Below are positions 10,861 through 18,894 of a DNA stretch of 39,513 nucleotides, piece by piece. Positions within the stretch are counted from its first letter, which is position 1, and each line of letters starts with the position of its first letter. The position numbers and the translations under genes were made by a program. The DNA is from Alphaproteobacteria bacterium (lineage in GTDB: Bacteria > Pseudomonadota > Alphaproteobacteria > Rhodobacterales > Rhodobacteraceae). The notes beneath the pieces were generated by a model that was not told the DNA's origin, made no database searches, and saw only the letters and a list, made by a program, of their open reading frames with translations. The stretch is from positions 1-39,513 of the forward strand of contig JASBSZ010000003.1 of assembly GCA_030148665.1 (NCBI GenBank). Direction: 5' to 3'.

Positions 10861-12102
10861 TCAGCCGAAAATGAACGGAATCTGATCGACCGTCAGATGG
10901 ACGCCCTGCAGAAAGATGGTCTGAGTGAGCCCTCCGGCGTCGAGAAACTGCACATTCGTGCCCAACCCGTTCACGGACTCTCCGACGATCAGATCCGCCT
11001 TGCCCGCAACCCCGACCAGGCGGATCGTGTCCTCGGCCGCGTTGAAATCGGTAATGACGTCATCATCCGATGCGTTGGTGTCCGTTGTGCGGAAAAGAAA
11101 CACGTCGCGCCCGGCCCCGCCGGTCAGGGTATCCCACCCCGCATTTCCGGCGATCACGTCATTGCCGCGCCCGCCATTCATCGCGTCATTGCCGACGCCA
11201 CCGTCCATCGTGTCGCGCCCGGCGCCACCCCACATCTGGTCGCGCCCGTCATATCCCCACATCTTGTCGCGGCCCTTGCCATAGCCGCCCTTCATGACGT
11301 CATCACCCGCGCCGCCATACAGCCGGTCATTGCCGTATCCGCCATCCATGTGGTTTCCCGTCAGGCTGTTGCTGATCAGGCTATCGTTGCCGTCATCGCC
11401 AAACATCCTGTTGAAACCGAGGCCACCGACAAGGCGATCGTTTCCGCTGCCGCCGCGCAGCACGTCGTCGCCTCCGCCGCTCTTCAGCACGTCATTGCCG
11501 GTTCCCCCCCTGAGGATGTCATTGCCGTTGCCGCTCCTGAGCAGGTCGTCGCCGCTGCCCCCGACAAGGAAATTACCGCCACTGAGGCCGATCAATGTGT
11601 CGTTTCCCTTTTCCCCGAACAACCTGTTCCAGCCGGTACCACCCTTCAGGGTATCGGCGCCATCTCCGCCCATCAGCGTATCATTGCCGACGTCTCCCGA
11701 TAGGGTGTCGTCGCCGCTGCCGCCATAAAGAAAATCGTTTCCCTGGCCTCCGGTGATGCTGTCATTCCCTGCGCCGCCATGGATCCGGTCGTTGCCACGC
11801 AAGCCGGATGCAATGTCATTGCCGTCTCCCAGATAGAACGTGTTGTCGTAATAATTTCCCGTGACCTTGTCGCCGAGGAGCGAGCCCGTAACATCGACGA
11901 CAACCCCAAAGACGACTGTTCTGAACGTCACCGATGTCGAAGTGATCTGGCCCACCGTAGCCGAGGAACTCAGCAAGCTGACAGCCAGTCCGACACCTCC
12001 CAGATCGGCCGCGGTCATCATCGATGCGTTCAGCGAATCAAGGCCGCCCTTGGTACGGATGGTGTCCACGCCGGTAGAAAGAAAGAAAGAACTCGTCTGC
12101 AT
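10861..12102 (-). CDS. RTX (hemolysin-type) calcium-binding protein, 5' end frameshifted
   Basis: The 413-residue frame carries roughly twenty glycine/aspartate nonapeptides (GGAGNDSITGGQGNDFLYGG and so on, residues about 90-340), a beta-roll that binds Ca2+, then a C-terminal region (FLFRTTDT through DFNAAEDTI) typical of type I secretion substrates. No signal peptide. ATG 12102 has no ribosome site. A far better start lies at 12154 (GGGAG 7 nt before ATG) and encodes MSVFYGTPGDDLLKGTPNAD, an RTX-like beginning, but it is out of frame and stops after 38 codons. The break falls in a (TTCT)4 tract; one unit fewer would fuse both into one protein of about 430 residues. No hlyBD-type exporter is in the window. 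Confidence 0.8.
   Translation of the reverse strand: MQTSSFFLSTGVDTIRTKGGLDSLNASMMTAADLGGVGLAVSLLSSSATVGQITSTSVTFRTVVFGVVVDVTGSLLGDKVTGNYYDNTFYLGDGNDIASGLRGNDRIHGGAGNDSITGGQGNDFLYGGSGDDTLSGDVGNDTLMGGDGADTLKGGTGWNRLFGEKGNDTLIGLSGGNFLVGGSGDDLLRSGNGNDILRGGTGNDVLKSGGGDDVLRGGSGNDRLVGGLGFNRMFGDDGNDSLISNSLTGNHMDGGYGNDRLYGGAGDDVMKGGYGKGRDKMWGYDGRDQMWGGAGRDTMDGGVGNDAMNGGRGNDVIAGNAGWDTLTGGAGRDVFLFRTTDTNASDDDVITDFNAAEDTIRLVGVAGKADLIVGESVNGLGTNVQFLDAGGLTQTIFLQGVHLTVDQIPFIFG
12076..12091 (-). repeat. Tetranucleotide tract (TTCT)4 inside RTX gene
   Basis: The + strand reads AGAA four times without interruption, i.e. TTCT x4 on the coding strand. It lies 22 codons after the supported start at 12154. Loss of one unit, or gain of two, restores the reading frame into the RTX repeats, so it is a candidate contingency locus. 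Confidence 0.8.
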
Positions 12103-12151
12103 TGGGGGTGCCCTTCAGCAGATCATCGCCCGGGGTACCATAAAATACGCT

Positions 12152-12167
12152 CATTCGTCATCTCCCT
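12152..12167 (-). promoter_or_regulatory. Ribosome binding site and start codon of the full-length RTX frame
   Basis: On the minus strand GGGAG is followed after 7 nt by ATG (12154-12152). This is the best translation start for the RTX gene, although in the present sequence its frame ends at 12038 because of the TTCT tract. Confidence 0.6.
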
Positions 12168-12196
12168 GAACAATGTTTTCTTGGTTATCGTAAACC

Positions 12197-12211
12197 ACGA
12201 TCATGGATCGT
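12197..12211 (-). promoter_or_regulatory. Palindrome upstream of RTX gene, possible operator
   Basis: ACGATC-ATG-GATCGT is a perfect 6-3-6 inverted repeat, 43-57 bp before the 12154 start. A third ACGATAACC half-site-like sequence occurs next to it at 12184-12192 on the minus strand. No regulator is recognisable. Confidence 0.35.
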
Positions 12212-12308
12212 ATTTTGTGAATTTCAACCGTTTTGGCCCACCAGAGGGGGGCAACCACGCTGAATACGACGCGTGGCCATCGGCCGTTTCAACGGCGGCG
12301 TGCATCAA

Positions 12309-12335
12309 TGGCCGGCATCCGTCCGGTAACGGCCA
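12309..12335 (-). terminator. Weak hairpin after potI
   Basis: TGGCCG (12309-12314) pairs with CGGCCA (12330-12335) around a 15-nt loop just beyond the potI stop. No U-tract follows; it may only be a weak end signal for the pot operon. Confidence 0.25.
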
Positions 12336-12340
12336 GCCCA

Positions 12341-13162
12341 TCACCCCTGCGCCAGTGCCGCCTGTTCCTGTTGCTGGCGCCTGACCGCGGCGCGCTTGGT
12401 CAGCAGGGACGACGTCACCACCCCGACCGTCACGATTGCGATCATGATCGTTGACAGGGCGTTGACCTCGGGGTTCAGGCCCAGGCGCACCTGGCTGAAG
12501 ATCTTCATCGGCAGCGTGGTTGCAGACGGCCCCGAGGCAAAGGACGCGATCACCAGATCATCGAGGCTGAGCGTGAACGACAGCAGCCAGCCCGAAATCA
12601 CCGCAGGCGCAATGATCGGCAGCGTGACCGAGCGAAAGGCATCAAAGGGCGAACAGCCCAGATCCAGCGCCGCCTCTTCCAGCGCGCGGTCAAAGCTGAC
12701 CAGACGCGAGCTGACCACGACCGAGACATAGCACATCGAAAAGGTGGTGTGGGCCAGCACGATCGTGAACACGCCGCGATCCAGCCCGATGGCGATGAAC
12801 AGCAGCAACAGCGAAAGCCCCGTTATCACGTCCGGCACCACCAGCGGCGCATAGATCATGCCCGAAAACAGCGTCCGCCCCGGAAAACGCCCCGCGCGCA
12901 CCAGAACCCAGGCCGCCATGGTGCCCAGAACCGTGGCGATGGTTGACGAGATCACCGCCACCTTCAGCGTGATCATCGCCGCATCCAGATAGGCCTCGTC
13001 CCGAAACAGCACCCCGTACCATTTGGTCGAAAACCCGGCCCAGACCGTCACCAGCTTGGACTCGTTGAACGAATAGAACACGAGAATGACGATCGGCAGA
13101 TAGAGAAATGCAAACCCCAGCGTCAGAGAGGTCGCGTTGAACCATGAAAAGCGCCGGCTCAT
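12341..13162 (-). CDS. potI: Putrescine ABC transporter permease PotI
   Basis: This 273-residue inner-membrane permease has six predicted helices and the EAA loop EEAALDLGCSPFDAFRSVTLP-like segment (about residues 165-185) that docks with the ATPase. It belongs to the PotI/PotC side of polyamine (spermidine/putrescine) importers. Its ATG overlaps the potH stop by 4 nt, showing translational coupling. It is last in the potFGHI operon. Substrate assignment rests on the whole cluster and on the adjacent polyamine catabolic genes. Confidence 0.9.
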   Translation of the reverse strand: MSRRFSWFNATSLTLGFAFLYLPIVILVFYSFNESKLVTVWAGFSTKWYGVLFRDEAYLDAAMITLKVAVISSTIATVLGTMAAWVLVRAGRFPGRTLFSGMIYAPLVVPDVITGLSLLLLFIAIGLDRGVFTIVLAHTTFSMCYVSVVVSSRLVSFDRALEEAALDLGCSPFDAFRSVTLPIIAPAVISGWLLSFTLSLDDLVIASFASGPSATTLPMKIFSQVRLGLNPEVNALSTIMIAIVTVGVVTSSLLTKRAAVRRQQQEQAALAQG

Positions 13163-14055
13163 GCGTCCATCTCCTGCATTTTCTGCTGATGGCGCTGGAA
13201 CAGGATGATCGGAATGATCAGGATCAGCAGCAACACGACCGCCACCGCGCTGGCCGTCGGCCAGTCACGGTTGGAAAAGAATTCGTCCCACAGCACCTTG
13301 CCGATCATCAGCGTGCGCGACCCCCCCAGGAGCGACGGGATCACGAACTCGCCCACCGCCGGAATGAAAACCAGAAAACAGCCGGCGATCACCCCCGGCC
13401 TCGACAGCGGCACCGTCACCAGCCAGAAGGCCTGCAGCCGCGAACACCCCAGATCCTCGGCCGCCTCCAGCAAATCGTGATCCAGCTTTTCCAGCGTGGC
13501 ATAGATGGGCAACACCATGAAGGGCAGATAGGTGTAAACGATCCCGATATAGACGGCAAAAGGCGTGTTCAGCATCACCAGCGGCTCGTCGATGATGCCG
13601 GTCCACAGCAGCAGCTGGTTCAGATAGCCGTTCTGACCCAGGATCCCGATCCACGCATAGACACGGATCAGGAACGACGTCCAGAACGGCAGGATCACCA
13701 GCATCATCAGGGTGGGCCGCCACTCGGACGGGGCATTGGCCATCCCATAGGCGATCGGGTAGCCGACCATCAGCGTCAACACCGTTGACAGCGTCGCGAT
13801 CTGGACACTCGACAGATAGGCCTTCCAGTACAGGTCGTCCTGGGTCAGCCAGACGTAGTTCTCGAAATCCAGTTTCGACAGGAAATCCATGAATCCCTGC
13901 CATCCGGCGGCCAGGTCGAATGTCGGCGTATAGGGCGGGATCGCCAGCGCCTGGTCGGAAAACGAAATCTTGAGCACGATTCCGAACGGCACCAGAAACA
14001 GCAGCAAGAGCCAGCCATAGGGCACCATGACCAGCAGCAGACGACGCGGGTTCAT
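13159..14055 (-). CDS. potH: Putrescine ABC transporter permease PotH
   Basis: The 298-residue permease has an N-terminal helix (LLLVMVPYGWLLLLFLVPFG), a long periplasmic loop, five further helices and an EAA loop LLEAAEDLGCSRLQAFWLV (about residues 197-215). It pairs with PotI to form the channel. Ten bp separate the potG stop from this ATG, and its 3' end overlaps potI by 4 nt. The length and the extended first periplasmic loop fit PotH rather than PotI. Confidence 0.9.
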   Translation of the reverse strand: MNPRRLLLVMVPYGWLLLLFLVPFGIVLKISFSDQALAIPPYTPTFDLAAGWQGFMDFLSKLDFENYVWLTQDDLYWKAYLSSVQIATLSTVLTLMVGYPIAYGMANAPSEWRPTLMMLVILPFWTSFLIRVYAWIGILGQNGYLNQLLLWTGIIDEPLVMLNTPFAVYIGIVYTYLPFMVLPIYATLEKLDHDLLEAAEDLGCSRLQAFWLVTVPLSRPGVIAGCFLVFIPAVGEFVIPSLLGGSRTLMIGKVLWDEFFSNRDWPTASAVAVVLLLILIIPIILFQRHQQKMQEMDA

Positions 14056-14065
14056 CGGCGCCCCC

Positions 14066-15211
14066 TCACGATGTCAGAACGATGCCGGCCGTTGCCGAGA
14101 ACGACAGCCAGACCTCGTCCTCCCAGACAAAGGCCCGCCGGGCCAGGCGATTGCTGTTGGCAACCTGCGCCTTGAGGACCTGCCCCCCGGGCAGCGCGAC
14201 ATGATAGGTCGATATGTTGCCGAGATAGCCGATATCCAGCACCCTGCCGGCAATGGCGTTGGGGGCCTCGGGCGGGCGCTCGGACGAGATCGACAGCTTT
14301 TCCGGCCGGATCGCGAACCAGCAGGATGCCCCCTTTTCCAGCCCCGGCGGCGCCGTGGCCGCAATCGGCGCCATGCCCTCGGCCCAGTCGATACGACAGG
14401 TATCGCCGCTGCATTCGCGCACGACACCCTCGATCAGGTTCACATCACCGATGAAATCGGCCACATAGCGCGAATTCGGAAACTCGTATATTTCCTCGGG
14501 CGTGGCCACCTGCACCAGACGCCCGTGATCCATCACCGCAACCCGGCTGGCAACGGTCATCGCCTCTTCCTGGTCGTGGGTGACGATGACGAATGTGGTG
14601 CCCAGCTTTTCCTGAATGTCCATCAGCTCGAACTGGGTCTCCTCGCGCAGCTTCTTGTCGAGCGCGGCAAGCGGCTCGTCCAGCAGCAACAGTTTCGGCG
14701 CCTTGGCCAGCGCGCGCGCCAGCGCCACCCGCTGGCGTTGCCCGCCCGAGATCTGATGCGGCTTGCGGCTGGCGAACTTGCTCAGCTGCACCAGGGCCAG
14801 CATTTCATCGACCCTGCCGGCGATCTCCGATTTCGGCATGTCCGAACGTTTCAGGCCAAAGGCGATGTTGTCGGCCACGCTCAGATGCGGAAACAGCGCA
14901 TAGGACTGGAACATCATGTTGACCGGGCGCCTGTTGGGCGGCACGCCGGCCAGATCAAGCCCGCCCAGCGTGATCCGCCCCTCGCTCGGGTCCTCGAACC
15001 CCGCCAGCATGCGCATGAGCGTGGTCTTGCCGCAGCCCGACGGCCCCAGCAGGGCAAAGAATTCGCGCTCGAATATATCAAGGGAAAGGTCGTCGATCGC
15101 GGTAAAGCCGCCAAACCGTTTGGTCACATGGTCAAACCGGATCAGGGGTTTCGCGGCCCCGTCCTCCCACGGCGCAAAGACATCTGTCGCGGCGGCTTGC
15201 GTGCTGTTCAT
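14066..15211 (-). CDS. potG: Putrescine ABC transporter ATP-binding protein PotG
   Basis: A 381-residue ATPase. Walker A is GPSGCGKTT, the Q-loop lies in MFQSYALFPHL, the signature is SGGQRQRV and Walker B is LLLLDEPLAALD; a TOBE domain makes up the last 100 or so residues (FAIRPEKLSISSE). This matches the PotG/PotA class. ATG 15211 is preceded by AAGGGGGGAAG; the open frame further upstream is non-coding and overlaps a hairpin and repeat. It is separated from potF by 110 bp containing a strong hairpin, so its expression may be lower than that of potF. Confidence 0.92.
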   Translation of the reverse strand: MNSTQAAATDVFAPWEDGAAKPLIRFDHVTKRFGGFTAIDDLSLDIFEREFFALLGPSGCGKTTLMRMLAGFEDPSEGRITLGGLDLAGVPPNRRPVNMMFQSYALFPHLSVADNIAFGLKRSDMPKSEIAGRVDEMLALVQLSKFASRKPHQISGGQRQRVALARALAKAPKLLLLDEPLAALDKKLREETQFELMDIQEKLGTTFVIVTHDQEEAMTVASRVAVMDHGRLVQVATPEEIYEFPNSRYVADFIGDVNLIEGVVRECSGDTCRIDWAEGMAPIAATAPPGLEKGASCWFAIRPEKLSISSERPPEAPNAIAGRVLDIGYLGNISTYHVALPGGQVLKAQVANSNRLARRAFVWEDEVWLSFSATAGIVLTS

Positions 15212-15263
15212 CTTCCCCCCTTCGGCCGGTGCCGCGCCCCCATACGGGGGCGCGAAACCATCG

Positions 15264-15285
15264 CTTCTTCTTTGTGCAAATACGC
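15264..15285 (-). repeat. 22-nt GCGTATTT/AAGAAGAAG element, copy 1
   Basis: On the minus strand it reads GCGTATTT, GCA, CAAAGAAGAAG. It lies between potF and potG, right after the hairpin at 15290-15312 in the direction of transcription. Four other copies occur in intergenic or gene-end positions of the window. Confidence 0.75.
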
Positions 15286-15289
15286 ATCT

Positions 15290-15312
15290 CCCCACATGCC
15301 GCGCATGTGGGG
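15290..15312 (-). terminator. Hairpin between potF and potG (attenuator-like)
   Basis: CCCCACATGC (15290-15299) and GCATGTGGGG (15303-15312) form a perfect 10-bp stem with a 3-nt loop, beginning 10 nt after the potF stop. No U-tract follows, so it is more likely to stabilise the potF 3' end or terminate partially than to end the operon. Confidence 0.65.
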
Positions 15313-15321
15313 AACCAGGCA

Positions 15322-16416
15322 TCAGTTACCGGTCTTGATCCGGGTCCACATGCGTGTGACCAGCTTCTGGATCCTGGGCGGATAAGGGGTGGTGATATAC
15401 AGTTTTTTCACCGTTTCCGCGTCAGGATAGATTGCCGGATCGTCCAGAACCTCCTTGTCGATGTATTTCTGCGAGGCAAGGTTGCCGTTGGCGTAGAAAA
15501 CATAGTTGGTCGCCGCCGCCGCGTTTTTTGCATCGAGCATGAAGTTGATGAACTTGTGCGCGGCATCCGGGTTGGGTGCATCCGCGGGGATTGCCATGTT
15601 GTCGAACCACAGCACGGCCCCTTCCTTGGGAATCGAGTATTCCACGCGCACACCATTGTCGGCCTCGGCGGCACGATCGCGCGCCATCAGAACGTCGCCC
15701 GACCAGCCGATCGCCACGCAGATCTCGCCATTGGCCAGCGCGTTGATGTATTCCGAGCTGTGGAACTTGCGCACATAGGGGCGCACCGCCTCTAGCACGG
15801 GCTGGGCCTTCTTGATGACTGCCGGATCCTTGCTGTCGGGATCCTCGCCGATATAGTTCAGCGCGGCCGGGATCACCTCGGCCGGGGCATCCAGGAAATG
15901 CACCCCGCATTTCTGCAGCTTCTTCATGTTCTCGGGATCGAACACCAGCGACCATGAATTGACCGGCGCATCGGGCCCGAGCACCTCTTTCACCTTGTCC
16001 ACGTTATAGCCGATGCCGGTCGTGCCCCACATGTAGTTGACGGCATACTGGTTGCCCGGATCATAGCGCTCCAGCTGCCTGGCGATCTGCGGCCAGACAT
16101 TCTTGAGGTTGGGCAGCTTGCTCTTGTCGAGCTTCATGAACACGCCCGCCTTGATCTGGCGTGCAAGAAAGGTGCCCGAGGGCACGACGACGTCATAGCC
16201 GGTCTGGCCCGCCAGCAGCTTGGTTTCCAGCACCTCGTTGCTGTCAAAGGTGTCATAGACCACCTTGATGCCGGTTTCCTTTTCGAATTTCTTCAGCAGG
16301 CTGGGCTCGATATAATCCGACCAGTTGTAGACATGCACCTCTTCGGCCAGCGCCGTCCCCGCCAGCATCACCGAGGCCGCCACCGCCCCGATCAGTCTTG
16401 CCGTCTTGCGTTTCAT
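15322..16416 (-). CDS. potF: Periplasmic putrescine-binding protein PotF
   Basis: The 364-residue solute-binding protein has a signal peptide ending TALA-EE (cleavage after about residue 24). The mature start EEVHVYNWSDYIEPSLLKKF is diagnostic of the PotF/PotD family, as are TGYDVVVPSGTFL and NYMWGTTGIGYNV. It delivers putrescine or a related polyamine to PotGHI. GGGAGGAAG precedes ATG 16416. Its promoter overlaps a 16-bp palindrome shared with the aminotransferase promoter, so the divergent GntR protein is the likely regulator. Confidence 0.93.
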   Translation of the reverse strand: MKRKTARLIGAVAASVMLAGTALAEEVHVYNWSDYIEPSLLKKFEKETGIKVVYDTFDSNEVLETKLLAGQTGYDVVVPSGTFLARQIKAGVFMKLDKSKLPNLKNVWPQIARQLERYDPGNQYAVNYMWGTTGIGYNVDKVKEVLGPDAPVNSWSLVFDPENMKKLQKCGVHFLDAPAEVIPAALNYIGEDPDSKDPAVIKKAQPVLEAVRPYVRKFHSSEYINALANGEICVAIGWSGDVLMARDRAAEADNGVRVEYSIPKEGAVLWFDNMAIPADAPNPDAAHKFINFMLDAKNAAAATNYVFYANGNLASQKYIDKEVLDDPAIYPDAETVKKLYITTPYPPRIQKLVTRMWTRIKTGN

Positions 16417-16456
16417 CGTCTTCCTCCCGAATAGTGGCCGCGTCTTTTGCCGCGTT

Positions 16457-16484
16457 TGAATATCACACCGTGGAATTTGATCAA
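16457..16484 (-). promoter_or_regulatory. Putative potF promoter overlapping a GntR operator
   Basis: On the minus strand TTGATC (16484-16479), 16-bp spacer, TATTCA (16462-16457). The -35 hexamer lies inside the palindrome at 16473-16488, so a bound regulator would block polymerase. Confidence 0.5.
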
Positions 16485-16488
16485 AATC
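16473..16488. promoter_or_regulatory. GntR operator candidate, site 1 (potF side)
   Basis: GAATTTGATCAAAATC, with a perfect inner palindrome TTTGATCAAA. The identical 16 bp recur at 17337-17352. It lies in the potF/gntR divergent region. Confidence 0.65.
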
Positions 16489-16636
16489 CGGCACGATTGC
16501 AAGCCCCATGTGAATTGTATAGGCTTGGCACCGGGCATCACGCGATCATCCCACGCCAGGTGCCCGCCAGGGCCGGCTGGCAGCGGACGGACAACAGGAC
16601 AAGGCAAATTCTAAACATGCAGAGCGCCAATATCCA

Positions 16637-17290
16637 ATGCTTTCCTCGCTGAACAACCCTCCCGCGCATGAAATCGTCTATCGCCAGATCCGCGACAAGA
16701 TCCTGTTTGGCGATCTCACTCCGGGCCAGGCGGTGACCATCCAGGGGCTGGTGGCCGAATGCGGCGTGTCCATGACCCCGGTGCGCGAGGCAATCCGCCG
16801 CCTCACCGCCGAAGGCGCGCTTGAATTCCAGGGCAACCGCCGCGTCTGCGTGCCCCGCATGACCGAGGCCCGTTTTGCCGAACTGACCTTTGCCCGCGAC
16901 ATGATCGAACCGAAACTGGCCGAAATGGCCGCGCAAAGGGTCTCTGAGCAGGATATCGACGCGCTGCGTTCCATTGACGACGCGCTGAATGCCGCCATCG
17001 ATCTGGGCGACATCAAGGGCTACATGCGCCAGAACCACCGCTTTCACTTTCATCTCTACGCGCGGGCCGAATCAAACATCCTGCTGCCGATCACCGAAAC
17101 GCTGTGGCTGCGTTTCGGCCCGCTTTACCGGATCATTTCAGGCAAATACGGCACCGAGAGCCTGATCGACCGCCATAACGAGGCCATCCATTCCCTGCGG
17201 GCGGGCGACAGCGCCGGATGCGCGAGCGCCATCCGCGCCGACATCGCCCAGGGATTCGCCATCGTGCGCGAAAATTTCGGCTGGTCCTGA
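16637..17290 (+). CDS. GntR-family (FadR/FCD) transcriptional regulator of polyamine genes
   Basis: This 217-residue regulator has an N-terminal winged helix (about residues 10-75, with MTPVREAIRRLTAEGALEF as recognition region) and an all-helical FCD ligand domain (about 85-210; FARDMIEPKLAEMAAQ, NHRFHFHLYARA, RHNEAIHSL) with the His/Asp positions that bind metal and ligand. It lies between potF and the aminotransferase gene; an identical palindrome flanks it on both sides. I infer that it represses uptake and catabolism until a polyamine or its product binds. ATG 16637 has no clear ribosome site and no better in-frame start was found. Confidence 0.88.
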   Translation: MLSSLNNPPAHEIVYRQIRDKILFGDLTPGQAVTIQGLVAECGVSMTPVREAIRRLTAEGALEFQGNRRVCVPRMTEARFAELTFARDMIEPKLAEMAAQRVSEQDIDALRSIDDALNAAIDLGDIKGYMRQNHRFHFHLYARAESNILLPITETLWLRFGPLYRIISGKYGTESLIDRHNEAIHSLRAGDSAGCASAIRADIAQGFAIVRENFGWS

Positions 17291-17336
17291 CGCAACGCCG
17301 AAAGGGGCGCCGAACAGGCACCTGACAACGGGGGGC

Positions 17337-17352
17337 GAATTTGATCAAAATC
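17337..17352. promoter_or_regulatory. GntR operator candidate, site 2 (aminotransferase side)
   Basis: GAATTTGATCAAAATC, identical to site 1 and ending 12 bp before the -35 box of the aminotransferase promoter. A degenerate third version (ATTTGATCATATT, 17378-17390) lies in that promoter's spacer. Confidence 0.65.
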
Positions 17353-17364
17353 ATTCGTCACCAG

Positions 17365-17392
17365 TTGACGCCCCTCGATTTGATCATATTAT
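17365..17392 (+). promoter_or_regulatory. Putative sigma70 promoter of aminotransferase operon
   Basis: TTGACG (17365-17370), 16-bp spacer, TATTAT (17387-17392). A transcript from here would start near 17400 and would exclude the in-frame ATG at 17391 as start. Confidence 0.65.
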
Positions 17393-17474
17393 GATCCCGC
17401 AGGCCACAACCGCAGCAAAGGCGGAAACGGCGCCCTGCCCACCCCGTCCAGCCTCGATGCAAAGGAATCCGACC

Positions 17475-18872
17475 ATGACCCGTCTTTTCAACCACAAACC
17501 CACGGCGGAACTGCAGTCGCTGGACGCCGCGCATCACATGCACCCCTTTACCAATGGCGCGCAGCTGGCCGAAAAGGGCACGCGCGTCATCACCCGCGCG
17601 CAGGGCTGCACCCTGACCGATTCCGACGGGGCCGAGATCCTTGACGCCATGGCAGGGCTGTGGTGCGTCAATATCGGCTATGGCCGCGACGAGCTGGCCC
17701 GCGCCGCCTTTGAACAGATGCAGGAACTGCCCTATTACAACACCTTCTTCCAGACCTCGCACCCGCCGGTGATCGAGCTGGCCCAAAGGATCGCCGCTCT
17801 CACCCCCTTTGATCTGAACCATGTGTTCTTTGCCAATGGCGGATCAGACGCCAACGATACCAATATCCGCATGGTGCGCACCTATTGGGCGCTCAAGGGC
17901 AAGCCGAGCAAGAAAACCATCATCAGCCGCGTGAACGCCTATCATGGCTCGACCGTGGGGGCAGCCAGCCTGGGCGGCATGACGCCGATGCATGAACAGG
18001 GCGGCCTGCCGATCCCCGACATCACCCATATCAAGCAGCCCCACTGGTGGGCCGAGGGCGGCGAGATGAGCCCCGAGGAATTCGGCCTGCACGCCGCCCG
18101 CGCGCTGGAGCGCGAGATCGAGCGCCTGGGCCAGGACAACGTCGCCGCCTTTATCGCCGAGCCGGTGCAGGGCGCCGGCGCCGTGATCGTGCCGCCCGAA
18201 ACCTATTGGCCCGAAATCCAGCGCATCTGCGACGAACACGAAATCCTGCTGATCGCCGACGAGGTGATCTGCGGTTTCGGCCGCACCGGCAACTGGTTCG
18301 GCAGCCAGACCTTCGGCATCCGCCCCGACATCATGACCATCGCCAAGGGCCTGTCCTCGGGCTATGCCCCCATCGGCGCCTCGGTCGTGTCCGACGAGGT
18401 TGCCGCCGTCATCGACAGCGCCGAGTTCAACCACGGCTACACCTATTCCGGCCATCCGGTCAGCTGCGCCGTGGCGCTGGAAAACCTGCGAATCCTCGAC
18501 GAAGAAGGCATTGTCGAACGCGTCAAAACCGAAACCGCCCCTTACCTGCGTGAAAAATGGATGACATTCGCCGATCACCCGCTGGTGGGCGAGGTCCGTA
18601 TTTCCGGCATGATGGCCGCCCTGCAACTGACCCCCGACAAGGCCAGCCGCGCCGCCTTTGCCGCCGCACCGGGCACCGTGGGCACGATCTGCCGCGATTT
18701 CTGCTTTGGCGCCAATCTGATCATGCGCCACGTCAAGGATTCCATGATCATCTCGCCCCCGCTTGTGATCACCAAATCGGAAATCGACGAGATGGCCGAC
18801 CGTGCGCACAAGGCGCTGGACCTGACATATGATCGGCTGAAGGACGAGGGGCTGCTGGTCGCGGCCGGCTGA
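17475..18872 (+). CDS. Class III aminotransferase, putrescine-pyruvate type (SpuC-like)
   Basis: The 465-residue PLP enzyme has the omega-aminotransferase layout: HHMHPFTN near the N-terminus, GLWCVNIGYGR, FANGGSDANDTNIRMVR (phosphate site), NAYHGSTVG, the Asp motif LLIADEVICGFGRTG, and Schiff-base Lys291 in TIAKGLSSGYAP. This subgroup includes putrescine/cadaverine-pyruvate aminotransferases that make 4-aminobutanal. AAAGGAA precedes ATG 17475. The next gene follows after 22 bp. Operator site 2 and the pot cluster support a polyamine role; beta-alanine or other omega-amines are alternatives. Confidence 0.85.
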   Translation: MTRLFNHKPTAELQSLDAAHHMHPFTNGAQLAEKGTRVITRAQGCTLTDSDGAEILDAMAGLWCVNIGYGRDELARAAFEQMQELPYYNTFFQTSHPPVIELAQRIAALTPFDLNHVFFANGGSDANDTNIRMVRTYWALKGKPSKKTIISRVNAYHGSTVGAASLGGMTPMHEQGGLPIPDITHIKQPHWWAEGGEMSPEEFGLHAARALEREIERLGQDNVAAFIAEPVQGAGAVIVPPETYWPEIQRICDEHEILLIADEVICGFGRTGNWFGSQTFGIRPDIMTIAKGLSSGYAPIGASVVSDEVAAVIDSAEFNHGYTYSGHPVSCAVALENLRILDEEGIVERVKTETAPYLREKWMTFADHPLVGEVRISGMMAALQLTPDKASRAAFAAAPGTVGTICRDFCFGANLIMRHVKDSMIISPPLVITKSEIDEMADRAHKALDLTYDRLKDEGLLVAAG

Positions 18873-18894
18873 TCCGATCAAAGGCCGCGATCAC

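Noticed and set aside
17391-17474. ATG 17391 as start of the aminotransferase
   Set aside because: It overlaps the -10 box and the extra 28 residues have no family match; ATG 17475 has AAAGGAA.
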